From Streptomyces sp. GESEQ-35 (lineage in GTDB: Bacteria; Actinomycetota; Actinomycetes; Streptomycetales; Streptomycetaceae), in contig NZ_JAFFSX010000027.1 of assembly GCF_017948485.1 (NCBI RefSeq), positions 62,001 to 126,000 on the forward strand: a stretch of DNA of 64,000 bases, in the 5' to 3' direction. Position 1 is the stretch's first letter. Every line of letters starts with the position of its first letter. Positions 31,555 to 39,833 of this stretch are shown in pieces. The notes below the pieces were generated by a model. The model had not been told where the DNA came from. It worked only from the letters and a program-made list of their open reading frames with translations, and did no database searches. The translations under genes were made by a program, and so were the position numbers.

Positions 31555-33680
31555 GACCGCACCTCCAGAACTGCGACCACCGGCTCGTCGGCTGCGCGGG
31601 TGCGCAACTCGCTGTGGGCCAGCGCGAGCAGTGGCTGGGGGTCGAGGACGCCGGACAGGTCGGCGATGCGGGAGCCGAGCAGCAGCCGCAGGGCGGGAGC
31701 GCGTACTCCGCCGTCGCCGTACGAGGTGGACTCGCCCACCAGCCGGGCGAGCACCTCTGGGGCGCCGGCCGCGGTGGTGGTCTCCACGCGGGCGTCGGCG
31801 GCGTGGTGGCGTACGACGCCGTCCACGTCGACGATCCGTATGGGGCGGCGGGCCGGCCGCAGGCGGCGGCGCGTCTCGGTGCCGTAGACGGTGTGGGCGG
31901 CGGTGCCCGCGAGGACGTGGACCGCCGCGGGGTCGGTCTTGAGACTGGCCGCCGCTGCACGCAGGCGCTCGGTGTCGTCGGCTCGGTGGGACCGGTCCTG
32001 GGTGCGCAGTTCGGTGGCGCCGGTGGCGACCGCGCGCACGGTGTTGGTCTGCGGGTCGACGGTGACCTCGACCTCGACGCCTTCGGCGGCGGCGCCCTGG
32101 GCGACGACCGCCCGCTCCGCCTCGGCCCGGACGGCGAGGATCTGTTCCTGCGTGGCGCCGGGCACGATCCGCTCGATCTGTTCCCGTACGAGCGCCAGGG
32201 CGACCCCGATGGGGCTGATGACCTCGTTGTGGCGGGCGATCCGGCCCTCCATGCCGCTGGTCTCGGCGAGGTGCGGGGTGACGGACGCGGCACCGCCGCC
32301 TCCACCGACGAGAATCGCCGTGTCCTTGTCGAGCCGGTAGTCGCGGATCATGGCGTCCACCACCGTCTTCACCCGGTCGATGCCCGCGTCGAGGATCCGC
32401 GCGGCCGCGGTCGCGACGTCGGTGCCGAGCACGGCGGCCAGCGGCGCGATCGCGGCACGCGCGCTCTCGGGGTCGCAGCGGGCGAAGTCGCCCTCGGGGA
32501 CGCGGCCGAGGGCATTGGCCGCACAGGTCATGGTGACGGCGAACCGCCCGCCCGCCGCGTCGAGCACGGCGTAGTCGGCGGGGTCGCCGTCCATGGGCCG
32601 GACGGTGTCCACGCGCGCGTCGCGCAGCTGGTCGGCAGAGGCGAAACAGGCGTACGGCAGTCCCGCGATGTGGGCGCTGCGTGGTCCCACGCCCGTCACC
32701 CGGCCTTCGCCGATCCGCACCATGGAGCCGCCGCCGACACCGACGGTGCGCACGTCGAGGGCGCTCAGATACGAGGTCTTGCCGAGGATGGTGGCGTGCC
32801 GGACGGCGACCTTGCCGCGGCGTACGACGCTGATGTCGGTCGACGTGCCGCCGGTCTCCAGGAAGACGCCCTCGCTCACCCGCTCCTGCATCAGCGCGCC
32901 CGCGACTCCGGCGGCCGGTCCCGACAGGACCGTCAGGAGCGGCCGGCGGCGCATCTCGCCGAGCGCCATCACACCGCCGTCGCAGCGCATCACCATCAGC
33001 GGCGCGGTCACGCCCGCCTTGGTGATGGAGGCGTCGACGAGGTCGGCGGTGGCCAGCATGCGGGGCAGGATCGCCGCGTTGACCACGGCGGTGCGGGTGC
33101 GCTTGTGCAGCCCGTACAGCGAGGTGATCTCGTGCGCGGCGGTCATCGGCAGCCCGTACGGCCGTGCCGCGTCCAGCACGGCCTGCTCGCCCTCGGGCCG
33201 GTCGACGCTGAACGGCTGGCTGGCGACGAGGACTTGAGTGCCCTCGCCCTTCAACTCCTCGACGGCGCTGCGGACGGCTGCCGTGTCCTGGGGGTCGGCG
33301 ACATGCGCGTAGGCGAGCGGAAGCCTTTTGCCGGGGGCGAGTTCGAGCTTTCCGAGCGCGGCGAGGCGGCGGGTGAGCACCGCCGCGGGGCCGGTCCCGA
33401 TGCCGATCAGTCCGACGGTCGCCACATCGCCCTCCAGGAGGGCGTTGGTAGCCTGGGTCGTGCCGTGCGCCAGGAAGGCGACATCGGCCGGGGCGCAGCC
33501 GGTCTGCTCCAGCAGCCGGTCGAGCGCCTCGACGATGCCGTGTGCGACGCCGTCCTCGTGATGGTGGCTGGTGGGGACCTTGACCTGCCCCAGGAGTTCG
33601 AGGGTCGTGGCGTCCACGGCCACGGCGTCGGTGAAGGTTCCGCCCACGTCGATGCCGACGCGGATGCGGTGTGTGTTCAT
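31551..33680 (-). CDS. Hydantoinase A / oxoprolinase-like protein (HyuA family), no HyuB neighbour
   Basis: The 709-residue protein has the ASKHA nucleotide-binding fold of HyuA: IDVGGTFTDAVAVDATT at the N-terminus, FLAHGTTQATNALLEG, SGPAAGVAGALMQ, FLETGGTSTDISVVRRGKV and LVGGGGGAASVTP. HyuA works with HyuB in ATP-dependent opening of hydantoins or 5-oxoproline, or as a carboxylase subunit in acetone and acetophenone carboxylases. No HyuB gene lies nearby. The partner position is taken by the HExxH protein, with which it overlaps by 4 bases. ATG at 33680 follows the AGGTGCC region; the frame upstream to 33770 was left out. Confidence 0.85.
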   Translation of the reverse strand: MNTHRIRVGIDVGGTFTDAVAVDATTLELLGQVKVPTSHHHEDGVAHGIVEALDRLLEQTGCAPADVAFLAHGTTQATNALLEGDVATVGLIGIGTGPAAVLTRRLAALGKLELAPGKRLPLAYAHVADPQDTAAVRSAVEELKGEGTQVLVASQPFSVDRPEGEQAVLDAARPYGLPMTAAHEITSLYGLHKRTRTAVVNAAILPRMLATADLVDASITKAGVTAPLMVMRCDGGVMALGEMRRRPLLTVLSGPAAGVAGALMQERVSEGVFLETGGTSTDISVVRRGKVAVRHATILGKTSYLSALDVRTVGVGGGSMVRIGEGRVTGVGPRSAHIAGLPYACFASADQLRDARVDTVRPMDGDPADYAVLDAAGGRFAVTMTCAANALGRVPEGDFARCDPESARAAIAPLAAVLGTDVATAAARILDAGIDRVKTVVDAMIRDYRLDKDTAILVGGGGGAASVTPHLAETSGMEGRIARHNEVISPIGVALALVREQIERIVPGATQEQILAVRAEAERAVVAQGAAAEGVEVEVTVDPQTNTVRAVATGATELRTQDRSHRADDTERLRAAAASLKTDPAAVHVLAGTAAHTVYGTETRRRLRPARRPIRIVDVDGVVRHHAADARVETTTAAGAPEVLARLVGESTSYGDGGVRAPALRLLLGSRIADLSGVLDPQPLLALAHSELRTRAADEPVVAVLEVRS

Positions 33681-33779
33681 GTCCGGGCACCTCCTTGTGC
33701 TGGATCGGTTCGCGCGGGCGGTCACCGGGCGGGGCGGGTGGAGCCGCCCCGCCCGAACTCCCGTCCACACGTGGTGTGT

Positions 33780-35378
33780 TCAGTAGCCGCGTACGTCCGG
33801 CCAGTGGCGCTGCACTCCGTCGCGGTCGAGCAGCCGCGCGAACTCCTCGAACCGCTTGTCCTCGGCCTGCACCTGGTGCGGCTCCACGTCCTCGGCGACG
33901 CAGTGCGCGGCCAGGGCACCGGCGACCTCGCCGACGTTCCACTCCACCGGGTGGAGCCGGTAGCAGCCGTTGGTGATGTGGGTGGTGCCGATGTTCTTGC
34001 CGGCGGGCAGCAGATTGCGCACCCGGCGCGGCACGAGCGCGCCGAGCGGGATCTCGAACGGCACGGACCCGATGTCGATGTAGCCGTCGCCGCCGGTCGA
34101 GGGATGCAGGTCGATGCGGTAGCTGCCGACACCCACCGAGTCGCGGTGCCGCGTGCCGCCGTAGGCGCCGACCAGGTCAATCGCCACGTCATGCTCCGTG
34201 ACCGTGGTGACCGCCTTGATGCGGCGCGACTCGCGGACGTACGCCGCCTTGGCCAGACCGTCCGCCGTGCCGGTCACGTCCGGGCGGATCCGCAGGCCCG
34301 GGAAGCCGGTGCCGCCGTCCGCGCGCGGTGCCTCGGTCTGTAGCCAGTACAGCAGCGACAGCGACAACTGCCGTGCTCCGCGCAGCGCTTCGGCCTCCTG
34401 GCCGATGTACGGCTTGAGCCAGTAGTCGTTGAGCGGCCAGTTGACGAGCGTGATGTCGGAATCGAAGGCGCCGGGGGAGTGCAGCTTGCGGGCGAGGATG
34501 CGGCGAAAGCCCCACAGTTCCTTGTCGCCGGCGTCGGCGCTCTGGTCGGCGGACACGCTGAGCGGGTCGTGAACGGGATTCGGTACGAAGGTCCGCTCCA
34601 CCGGCTCCAGCGTGCGCGGGTCGGGTGCCTCGAAGCCGAGCAGCGGGCCCGGCCAGAACGAGGGCCGGTAGCCGCGCCAGAAGCCGTAGTCCTCCGGACG
34701 GTCGATCGTGTGGTCCTCGCCCTCGTGGTGGGAGAGGGCGAAACACACCGTGATGCCCTGCTGGTTGAGGGGCTGAGCTTCGTCCGGGGCGTGCGGCTCG
34801 TCGAACTCCGCGCGTGCCTCGGCCCCGTTCGCGTGCTCCACGCCCGCGAGGTGGAGGAGTTCGCCCGTCTCGGTGGCGTCCAGGACGTAACGGGCGGTGA
34901 GGACGCGATGCGTCCCGGCGCGCAGGTCCTTCAGCGTCACCGACCGTACGACATCGTTGTCAGACTCGGCGGAGATCGGCCGGTGCTCGGTGAGTACGGT
35001 CAGCCGCCCCGCTGCACGGTGGGGCGCGAGCATGCCCTCCAGGACGGCGAGGGCGACCTTGGGTTCGTGGCAGAGCTTGCTGACGCGGCCCGCTCCCGGG
35101 TTGAGATCGGTGAGCGTCGAGGCCTCGGCCCGCAGCGGGTACCAGTGCCGGTAGTACCGCCGGATCTCCTCGCGCAGCCGCCGGTAGGAGGCGGTGGTGC
35201 CGAACCGCTCGACCCACGGGTGCTCGTCGGGCGGTACGGCCTGGCTGGTGAGCTGGCCGCCGATCCAGTCCGTCTCCTCGGTGAGCACGACGCTGCGTCC
35301 TGCCCGGCAGGCGGCGAGTGCGGCGGCCACGCCACCGAGACCGCCGCCCACGACGAGGATGTCGGGTTCGGGTATCAC
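33780..35378 (-). CDS. FAD-dependent oxidoreductase (FAD_oxidored family)
   Basis: The 532-residue protein has an N-terminal dinucleotide motif ILVVGGGLGGVAAALAACRAG, the conserved EETDWIGGQLTSQAVPPDEHP typical of this family, YVLDATETGELLHLAGVEH in the middle and a C-terminal FAD-contact region LLPAGKNIGTTHITNGCYRLHPVEWNVGEVAGALAA. Family members act on sugars, sugar acids or amines, but few are characterised. It lies 51 bases after the LacI gene and 99 bases before the HyuA-like gene, so it likely performs the first oxidation in the pathway. The start is GTG at 35378 behind GGAGAAGC. Confidence 0.85.
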   Translation of the reverse strand: MIPEPDILVVGGGLGGVAAALAACRAGRSVVLTEETDWIGGQLTSQAVPPDEHPWVERFGTTASYRRLREEIRRYYRHWYPLRAEASTLTDLNPGAGRVSKLCHEPKVALAVLEGMLAPHRAAGRLTVLTEHRPISAESDNDVVRSVTLKDLRAGTHRVLTARYVLDATETGELLHLAGVEHANGAEARAEFDEPHAPDEAQPLNQQGITVCFALSHHEGEDHTIDRPEDYGFWRGYRPSFWPGPLLGFEAPDPRTLEPVERTFVPNPVHDPLSVSADQSADAGDKELWGFRRILARKLHSPGAFDSDITLVNWPLNDYWLKPYIGQEAEALRGARQLSLSLLYWLQTEAPRADGGTGFPGLRIRPDVTGTADGLAKAAYVRESRRIKAVTTVTEHDVAIDLVGAYGGTRHRDSVGVGSYRIDLHPSTGGDGYIDIGSVPFEIPLGALVPRRVRNLLPAGKNIGTTHITNGCYRLHPVEWNVGEVAGALAAHCVAEDVEPHQVQAEDKRFEEFARLLDRDGVQRHWPDVRGY

Positions 35379-35429
35379 GCTTCTCCTAGCTGCTGTTTCG
35401 GGTTCTTGGGGGCTCTGTGGGGACCGTGC

Positions 35430-36527
35430 TCAGGAACGGGTACGCGGCGGTCCGGCCGTCAGGCCCGGACGGAAGACGCAGCCGACAAGCGGTTCTCGCG
35501 CCTCCTCGCCCATGACGAGCGCGGACAGCAGTCGCACGGCCGCGGCGCCCAACTGCGGCCGGGGGATGTCGAATCCGGTGGGTTCGGGTTCACCGGCCAG
35601 GTCGGCGGGCGGGCTGCCGAGCAGGGCGAGAGACACCTCTCCGGGGCAGTCGAGGCCCGCCGCGCGCACGGCGGAGAGCAAGGCACGCCAGGCCGCCCCG
35701 GTGTCGGTCTCCTCCGCGACGAAGGCCGTCACCCCTTCATCCGCCCAGGCACGCAGTCGTTCGGGTGTGAGCTGCCGATGTGGGTCCGCGGACCGGAAGA
35801 CGGTCGTGGGGCCGGAGGGGAGACCTGCTTCCTGAAGCCCTTCCAGGAAGCCGCGCTGACGGTCCGCCGAAGCGGGCGCGTCGTCGTCCTCACGGACGAG
35901 GACCATCCGCCGATGCCCCAACCCGGACAGACGGCCCACGACGTCACGCGTGGCCTCGACATAGTCCGCGCCCACCCATGCCACGCCCTCCAACTCCTCG
36001 CGGCGGCCCAGGTGTACGACCGGGAAACCGTCCTCGACCAGCCGCTTGAGCTCCGCCCGGGGTGTGTGCCGACCGAGGAAGAGACAGCCGTCGGCGAGCC
36101 GGACCCGGCTCAGGGTGTCGGGACCCGCGGCCCCCGCACCGCCGGTGCTCGACCCGGTGAACAGCACCAGGTCGTAGCCGAGTGCGGCCGCCTCGCGCTC
36201 CACGCCGACCAGGAAGGGGTAGTACGAGTGCTGCACATCGGTCGGGAACGTGGCGGTGAAGCTGAACACGCCGAGGAGGTTGTTGCGGGCGGCGGCCAGC
36301 CGTCGCGCGGCCGGATCGGGCACGTAGCCCAGGCTGCGGGCCGCCTCCAGGACCCGTCCCCGTGTCTCCTCGGAGATGGTGCGTCCCTTGGCGTCGGGCT
36401 TTGCGGAGAGCACCAGGGACACGGTCGCCTGGGACACTCCCGCGAGCCGGGCCACCTCGGCCTGCCGGGGCCGTGACGTACGTCCGGAAGGAGCGGGCGT
36501 ACGTCCGGGCCGCTTCCTTTGTTCCAC
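35430..36527 (-). CDS. LacI-family transcriptional regulator
   Basis: The 365-residue protein starts with a basic tail, then the LacI helix-turn-helix QAEVARLAGVSQATVSLVLSAKPDAKGRTISEETRGRVLEAARSLGYVPDPAARRLA. A periplasmic-binding-like effector domain follows (LGVFSFTATFP, YDLVLFTGSS, GHRRMVLVRE). The Asp-rich FPTDVQHSYYPFLVGVEREA at the subdomain 1 start hints at a sugar or sugar-acid ligand. The strong palindrome pair at 36571-36602 lies 44 bases upstream, pointing to autoregulation and control of the operon that follows. GTG at 36527 has GGAGGAGAG upstream. Confidence 0.92.
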   Translation of the reverse strand: MEQRKRPGRTPAPSGRTSRPRQAEVARLAGVSQATVSLVLSAKPDAKGRTISEETRGRVLEAARSLGYVPDPAARRLAAARNNLLGVFSFTATFPTDVQHSYYPFLVGVEREAAALGYDLVLFTGSSTGGAGAAGPDTLSRVRLADGCLFLGRHTPRAELKRLVEDGFPVVHLGRREELEGVAWVGADYVEATRDVVGRLSGLGHRRMVLVREDDDAPASADRQRGFLEGLQEAGLPSGPTTVFRSADPHRQLTPERLRAWADEGVTAFVAEETDTGAAWRALLSAVRAAGLDCPGEVSLALLGSPPADLAGEPEPTGFDIPRPQLGAAAVRLLSALVMGEEAREPLVGCVFRPGLTAGPPRTRS

Positions 36528-36570
36528 AGTGGCTTCTCTCCTCCGGGGCGGGTTCCGGCGCTGTCGACGG

Positions 36571-36602
36571 CGTTAATGCGCATTAGGTAATGCGCATTAA
36601 CG
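36571..36602. promoter_or_regulatory. Nested double palindrome, LacI operator pair
   Basis: TAATGCGCATTA occurs twice (36574-36585 and 36588-36599) separated by GG, and the outer bases extend the whole 32-base block to a perfect inverted repeat except for the central two bases. The central CG dyads are 14 bases apart. It is strikingly AT-rich against the background. Confidence 0.85.
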
Positions 36603-36832
36603 AGAGACTGTGCACTTACCCGTCCGGCGGGTCAAGAGTTGGGACAGAAGTGCTGCTCCCGCGGAACCGTGCCGCCAGTGGCGCACGGTATTGCGGCGGA
36701 TCCGCACCCGGCGCCCGCCCTACGGTCCCGGTGGCGACAGCCCGCCGTTCGCTCCGACTGGTAGAAGTCGGGCATGGCCTATTACCACCGCCCTGCCCAC
36801 CCGGCTGCACCCCGCCCTTGTGGCGGTGCCCG
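36603..36832. other. Region upstream of the Nudix gene
   Basis: About 230 bases with no convincing coding sequence. The frame of the Nudix gene is open through it, but the translation is unlike any protein. A promoter for the Nudix gene must lie here; none is clear enough to mark. Confidence 0.4.
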
Positions 36833-37495
36833 ATGACCGCCGGCATCGACACCCCCGACCGTCGCGGCCGCACCGGACTCGACCGGACCGGCCTGGACCT
36901 CACCGGCAACCCGCGCGTGAAGGTGCGGGAGGTGACGCTGCTCTCCAGCCACTGGTACGTCGAGCGCGCCACCACCTTCGACTTCCAGCAGGCCGACGGC
37001 ACCTGGAGCACCCAGCAGCGCGAGACGCACGACCGCGGCAACGGCGCCACCATGCTGCTGTACGACACCGAACGCGAGACCGTGCTGCTCACCCGCCAGT
37101 TCCGCTACCCCGTCTACTTCAACAGCCACCCGGACGGGATGCTGATCGAGACGCCGGGCGGACTGCTCGACGACGATGACGAGCACCCGGAGATCGCCGT
37201 ACGGCGTGAGGTGGTGGAGGAGACGGGGCACACGATCGGCGCCGTCCGCCATGTCTTCGACGTCTATATGAGCCCGGGCTCGGTCACCGAACGCGTCAGC
37301 TTCTACGCCGCCGAGTACGGACCGTCGACCCGCACCCACGAGGGCGGGGGACTGGACGAGGAGGGTGAGGACATCGAGATCCTCGAAGTGCCCTTCCGCA
37401 GAGCCCTGGAGATGATCCGCACCGGGGAGATCGCCGACGCCAAGACCATCATGCTGCTCCAGTGGGCGGCGCTGGAGGGGCCGTTCGCGGGCTGA
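36833..37495 (+). CDS. nudK: Nudix hydrolase, GDP-mannose pyrophosphatase-like (NudK)
   Basis: The 220-residue protein has a Nudix box from about residue 109 to 131: GGLLDDDDEHPEIAVRREVV and then EETG, with E126, E129 and E130 as metal ligands. The GLLD and PEIAVRREVVEETGH pattern, the upstream RGNGATMLLYDTERETVLLTRQFR and the downstream MSPGSVTERVSFYAAEY match NudK, which hydrolyses GDP-mannose and related sugar nucleotides. The DEEGEDIEILEVPFRRALEMIRTGEIADAKTIMLLQW tail is also typical. No operon partner is apparent. ATG at 36833 gives the family length. Confidence 0.87.
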   Translation: MTAGIDTPDRRGRTGLDRTGLDLTGNPRVKVREVTLLSSHWYVERATTFDFQQADGTWSTQQRETHDRGNGATMLLYDTERETVLLTRQFRYPVYFNSHPDGMLIETPGGLLDDDDEHPEIAVRREVVEETGHTIGAVRHVFDVYMSPGSVTERVSFYAAEYGPSTRTHEGGGLDEEGEDIEILEVPFRRALEMIRTGEIADAKTIMLLQWAALEGPFAG

Positions 37496-37608
37496 CGCGG
37501 CGCAGTCCCTTGACTCCTCGCAGCGGGCCCGGCTGGACGCGGCGCACTGACCGTGCCGGTGGGGCGGCTCCGCAGTAGCCTGCTGTGAAAGCCGAAGGAG
37601 AGCGGGTC

Positions 37609-38424
37609 ATGTCCATGCTTCCCACCGAGCGAGCCATCCGGACCACCCCCGAAGGCCTCTTCTGGGAGCCCGGCGAACGCTGGGTGCGCGGCGTCAAGGG
37701 CGAAGTCACCGTCGTCGACAGCCGGCACCCCGTCCTCGTGTGGGAGCCCGAACTGCCCGTTCCGCAGTACGCGTTCCCGCGCGAGGAGGTCCGTACCGAC
37801 CTCCTCCGCCCGGCCAAGAACCCGCCGGCCGGCACACACACCGGTTCGCAGATCTTCTACGACCTCGATGTCGACGGCGAGGTCGTGGAGAACGCGGCGT
37901 GGACCTTCCCCGCCGCCGACCTGGCCGGGTACATCGCCTTCGCGTGGTTCCTGCGCTGGGACAGGGGCCTCGACCACTGGTACGAGGAGGAAGAGGAGAT
38001 CTTCGTCCACCCGCGCGACCCGCACAAAAGGGTGGACGCGCTGCCCAGCAGCCGCCATGTCCGGGTCGAGATCGACGGAACGCTCGTCGCCGACACCCAT
38101 CGCCCGGTGCTGCTGTTCGAGACCGCCCTGCCGACGCGGTACTACATTCCGCCGGAGGACGTCCGCCGCGACCTGTTCGTCCCCACCGACCACCACACGG
38201 CATGTCCGTACAAGGGCACCGCCGAGTACTGGTCCTGGCGTGGCGAGGCCGACGTACCGCCGAACCTCCTCTGGAGCTATCCGGACCCCCTGACCGCGGT
38301 GGCCGCGGTCAGGGGACGCCTCGCCTTCTTCAACGAAGCCGTGGACATCACCGTGGACGGCGAACGCCTGGAGCGCCCGGTCACCCCGTTCAGCGAGATG
38401 CTCGGCACCCGACCGCACCCGTAG
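37609..38424 (+). CDS. Tandem DUF427-domain protein
   Basis: The 271-residue protein holds two DUF427 domains, about 35-125 and 150-260. Each has the family pattern of a first strand pair (KGEVTVVDSRHPVLVWEPELPVPQYAFPREEVR; VEIDGTLVADTHRPVLLFETALPTRYYIPPEDVR) and a later WTFP or WSYPDPLTAVAAVRGRLAFFNEAVDITVDG. DUF427 is a small beta-fold of unknown chemical role, found singly or in tandem in actinobacteria and proteobacteria. The second domain retains CPYKGTAEYWSW, the best conserved motif; the first has lost its equivalent. ATG at 37609 follows GAAGGAGAG. Confidence 0.88.
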   Translation: MSMLPTERAIRTTPEGLFWEPGERWVRGVKGEVTVVDSRHPVLVWEPELPVPQYAFPREEVRTDLLRPAKNPPAGTHTGSQIFYDLDVDGEVVENAAWTFPAADLAGYIAFAWFLRWDRGLDHWYEEEEEIFVHPRDPHKRVDALPSSRHVRVEIDGTLVADTHRPVLLFETALPTRYYIPPEDVRRDLFVPTDHHTACPYKGTAEYWSWRGEADVPPNLLWSYPDPLTAVAAVRGRLAFFNEAVDITVDGERLERPVTPFSEMLGTRPHP

Positions 38425-38675
38425 CGGTCCACCGGCGGCGCCCTTGATAATCTGTCGCCTCGCCTTTGGGAAAGGGCTGTACGTGACGCTCGGCATGGTT
38501 CTTCCATGACCCCTCCTCTCGCGCTTCGCCGCGGGAGTCACAGCCCTGTCCGTTTCCGCGGCGCCATCGTGGCTGGTCGCGCAGTTCCCCGCGTCCCTTC
38601 AGGGCGCTGCCGAACCGCAGTGGACTTCACCCGACCTGCCTAGCGCGGACGGTTCGGCCTGCCCCCCTCGTCGAA
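38425..38675. other. Intergenic region with hairpins and one dispersed repeat
   Basis: The stretch contains AGGGCTGT (near 38473) paired with ACAGCCCT (near 38540), the dispersed repeat copy at 38571-38608, and a 9-bp inverted repeat GCCGAACCG / CGGTTCGGC (38609-38617 and 38650-38658). A short frame from ATG 38506 looks like the start of a signal peptide but shifts frame after ten codons. No intact gene is visible. Confidence 0.5.
38571..38608 (+). repeat. Dispersed intergenic repeat, copy 1 (diverged)
   Basis: GGCTGGTCGCGCAGTTCCCC is followed by GCGTCCCTTCAGGGCGCT. The first part is identical to copies at 47359-47395 (inverted) and 56931-56960; the GC stem part has drifted. Confidence 0.75.
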
Positions 38676-39827
38676 GTGCGCTTCGTGCCCGCACGTTCCT
38701 TCACGAGGAGTTCCGTCCTGTCCACCATCAGCTGGACCGAAGCACATACCGTCCGAACCGCCCGCTGGCACTCCGAGAGCACGACCCCGCCCCCGAGGCA
38801 GGTGCTTGTCGCGGACGACCGCATGCGTGCCGACACCGCGTACCGACTGGCCTGCGAAGGCACTGCACTGTTGTGGACGGGCGACTTCCACAACGCCCGC
38901 CAGCTGTTGCAGGCGCTGGCCCGGCGCATCGACCGTACGGCCCGCTCCCGCGGCGACAGCCCGCGCGAAGCGTTCCATCTGCACCGCCGGGCCCAGGGCC
39001 ACCGCGCCCGGGTCCTCGGCAGGCTGCTCGTCCTCCTCGACGGCCACACCCTGCACCTGCGCCGCGCCCCCGACGTGAGCGAGGCCTGCACCGCCGCCTA
39101 CGGCCCGCCCTGCGGCGACCTCGTCGTCCCGCTGAGGGACCTGCTGGGTGTGATCGGGGCGCACCAGTGGCGCGTCAAGGGCGTCGAGGTACCCGCCCTC
39201 GGCGCCCGCATCCACGCCCACTACGGCGTGTTCTCCCCGGTCAGAGGCGAGTACGTCGACCTGGTCGCCGAAGCTCCGCTGCCCGGCCCCGGCACCGCCT
39301 TCGACCTGGGGACGGGCACCGGTGTGCTCGCCGCCGTCCTCGCCCGCCGAGGCGCGGACCGGGTGGTGGCCACGGACAGCGGCCTCCGCGCGCTGAAGTG
39401 CGCTCGGGAGAACGTCCGGCGGCTCGGCCTCGCCGCTCGCGTCGATGTCATGGGCCCCGCCCTGTATCCGGAGGGCCGGGCCCGGCTCGTCGTCTGCAAT
39501 CCGCCCTGGCTGCCCGCCCGGCCGACCTCCGAGCTCGAGTACGGCGTGTACGACGCGGACGGCGGCATGCTGGACGGGTTCCTGCACGGGCTCGCCGCGC
39601 ACCTCGAACCGGGCGGTGAGGGCTGGCTCGTCCTGTCCGACCTCGCCGAGCGCCTCGGACTGCGGACGCGGGAACAACTGCTGAGCACCATCGGGGCGGC
39701 GGGCCTGCGGGTGCTGGACCGCACCGACACCCGGCCGCGGCACCCACGCGCGCGTGACGCCGAGGATCCCCTGCACGCCGCCCGCGCGGCCGAGGTCACC
39801 TCGCTGTGGCGACTGGCCGTCGGGTGA
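38676..39827 (+). CDS. Class I SAM-dependent methyltransferase (HemK-like NPPW motif)
   Basis: The protein (383 residues from GTG 38676) has an N-terminal helical domain (ADTAYRLACEGTALLWTGDFHNARQLLQALARR) and a C-terminal methyltransferase domain: AFDLGTGTGVLAAVLARRGADRVVATDSG (SAM site) and VVCNPPWLPARP. NPPW/NPPY marks enzymes that methylate amide or exocyclic amino nitrogens, so the target may be a protein, RNA or DNA base. The start is uncertain. GTG 38676 has no ribosome site, while GAGGAG at 38705-38710 lies 7 bases before an in-frame CTG at 38718 that would give MSTISWTEAH. The gene ends 6 bases from the convergent GntR gene. Confidence 0.82.
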   Translation: MRFVPARSFTRSSVLSTISWTEAHTVRTARWHSESTTPPPRQVLVADDRMRADTAYRLACEGTALLWTGDFHNARQLLQALARRIDRTARSRGDSPREAFHLHRRAQGHRARVLGRLLVLLDGHTLHLRRAPDVSEACTAAYGPPCGDLVVPLRDLLGVIGAHQWRVKGVEVPALGARIHAHYGVFSPVRGEYVDLVAEAPLPGPGTAFDLGTGTGVLAAVLARRGADRVVATDSGLRALKCARENVRRLGLAARVDVMGPALYPEGRARLVVCNPPWLPARPTSELEYGVYDADGGMLDGFLHGLAAHLEPGGEGWLVLSDLAERLGLRTREQLLSTIGAAGLRVLDRTDTRPRHPRARDAEDPLHAARAAEVTSLWRLAVG

Positions 39828-39833
39828 CCCGGA

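Noticed and set aside
34950..34961. GACATCGTTGTC, similar to the LacI-type operators at 25786
   Set aside because: It lies inside the FAD oxidoreductase coding sequence, encodes conserved-looking residues, and has a mismatched pair; probably chance.
35756..36049. Possible small gene antisense to the LacI regulator
   Set aside because: No ribosome site and composition typical of antisense frames in high-GC DNA.
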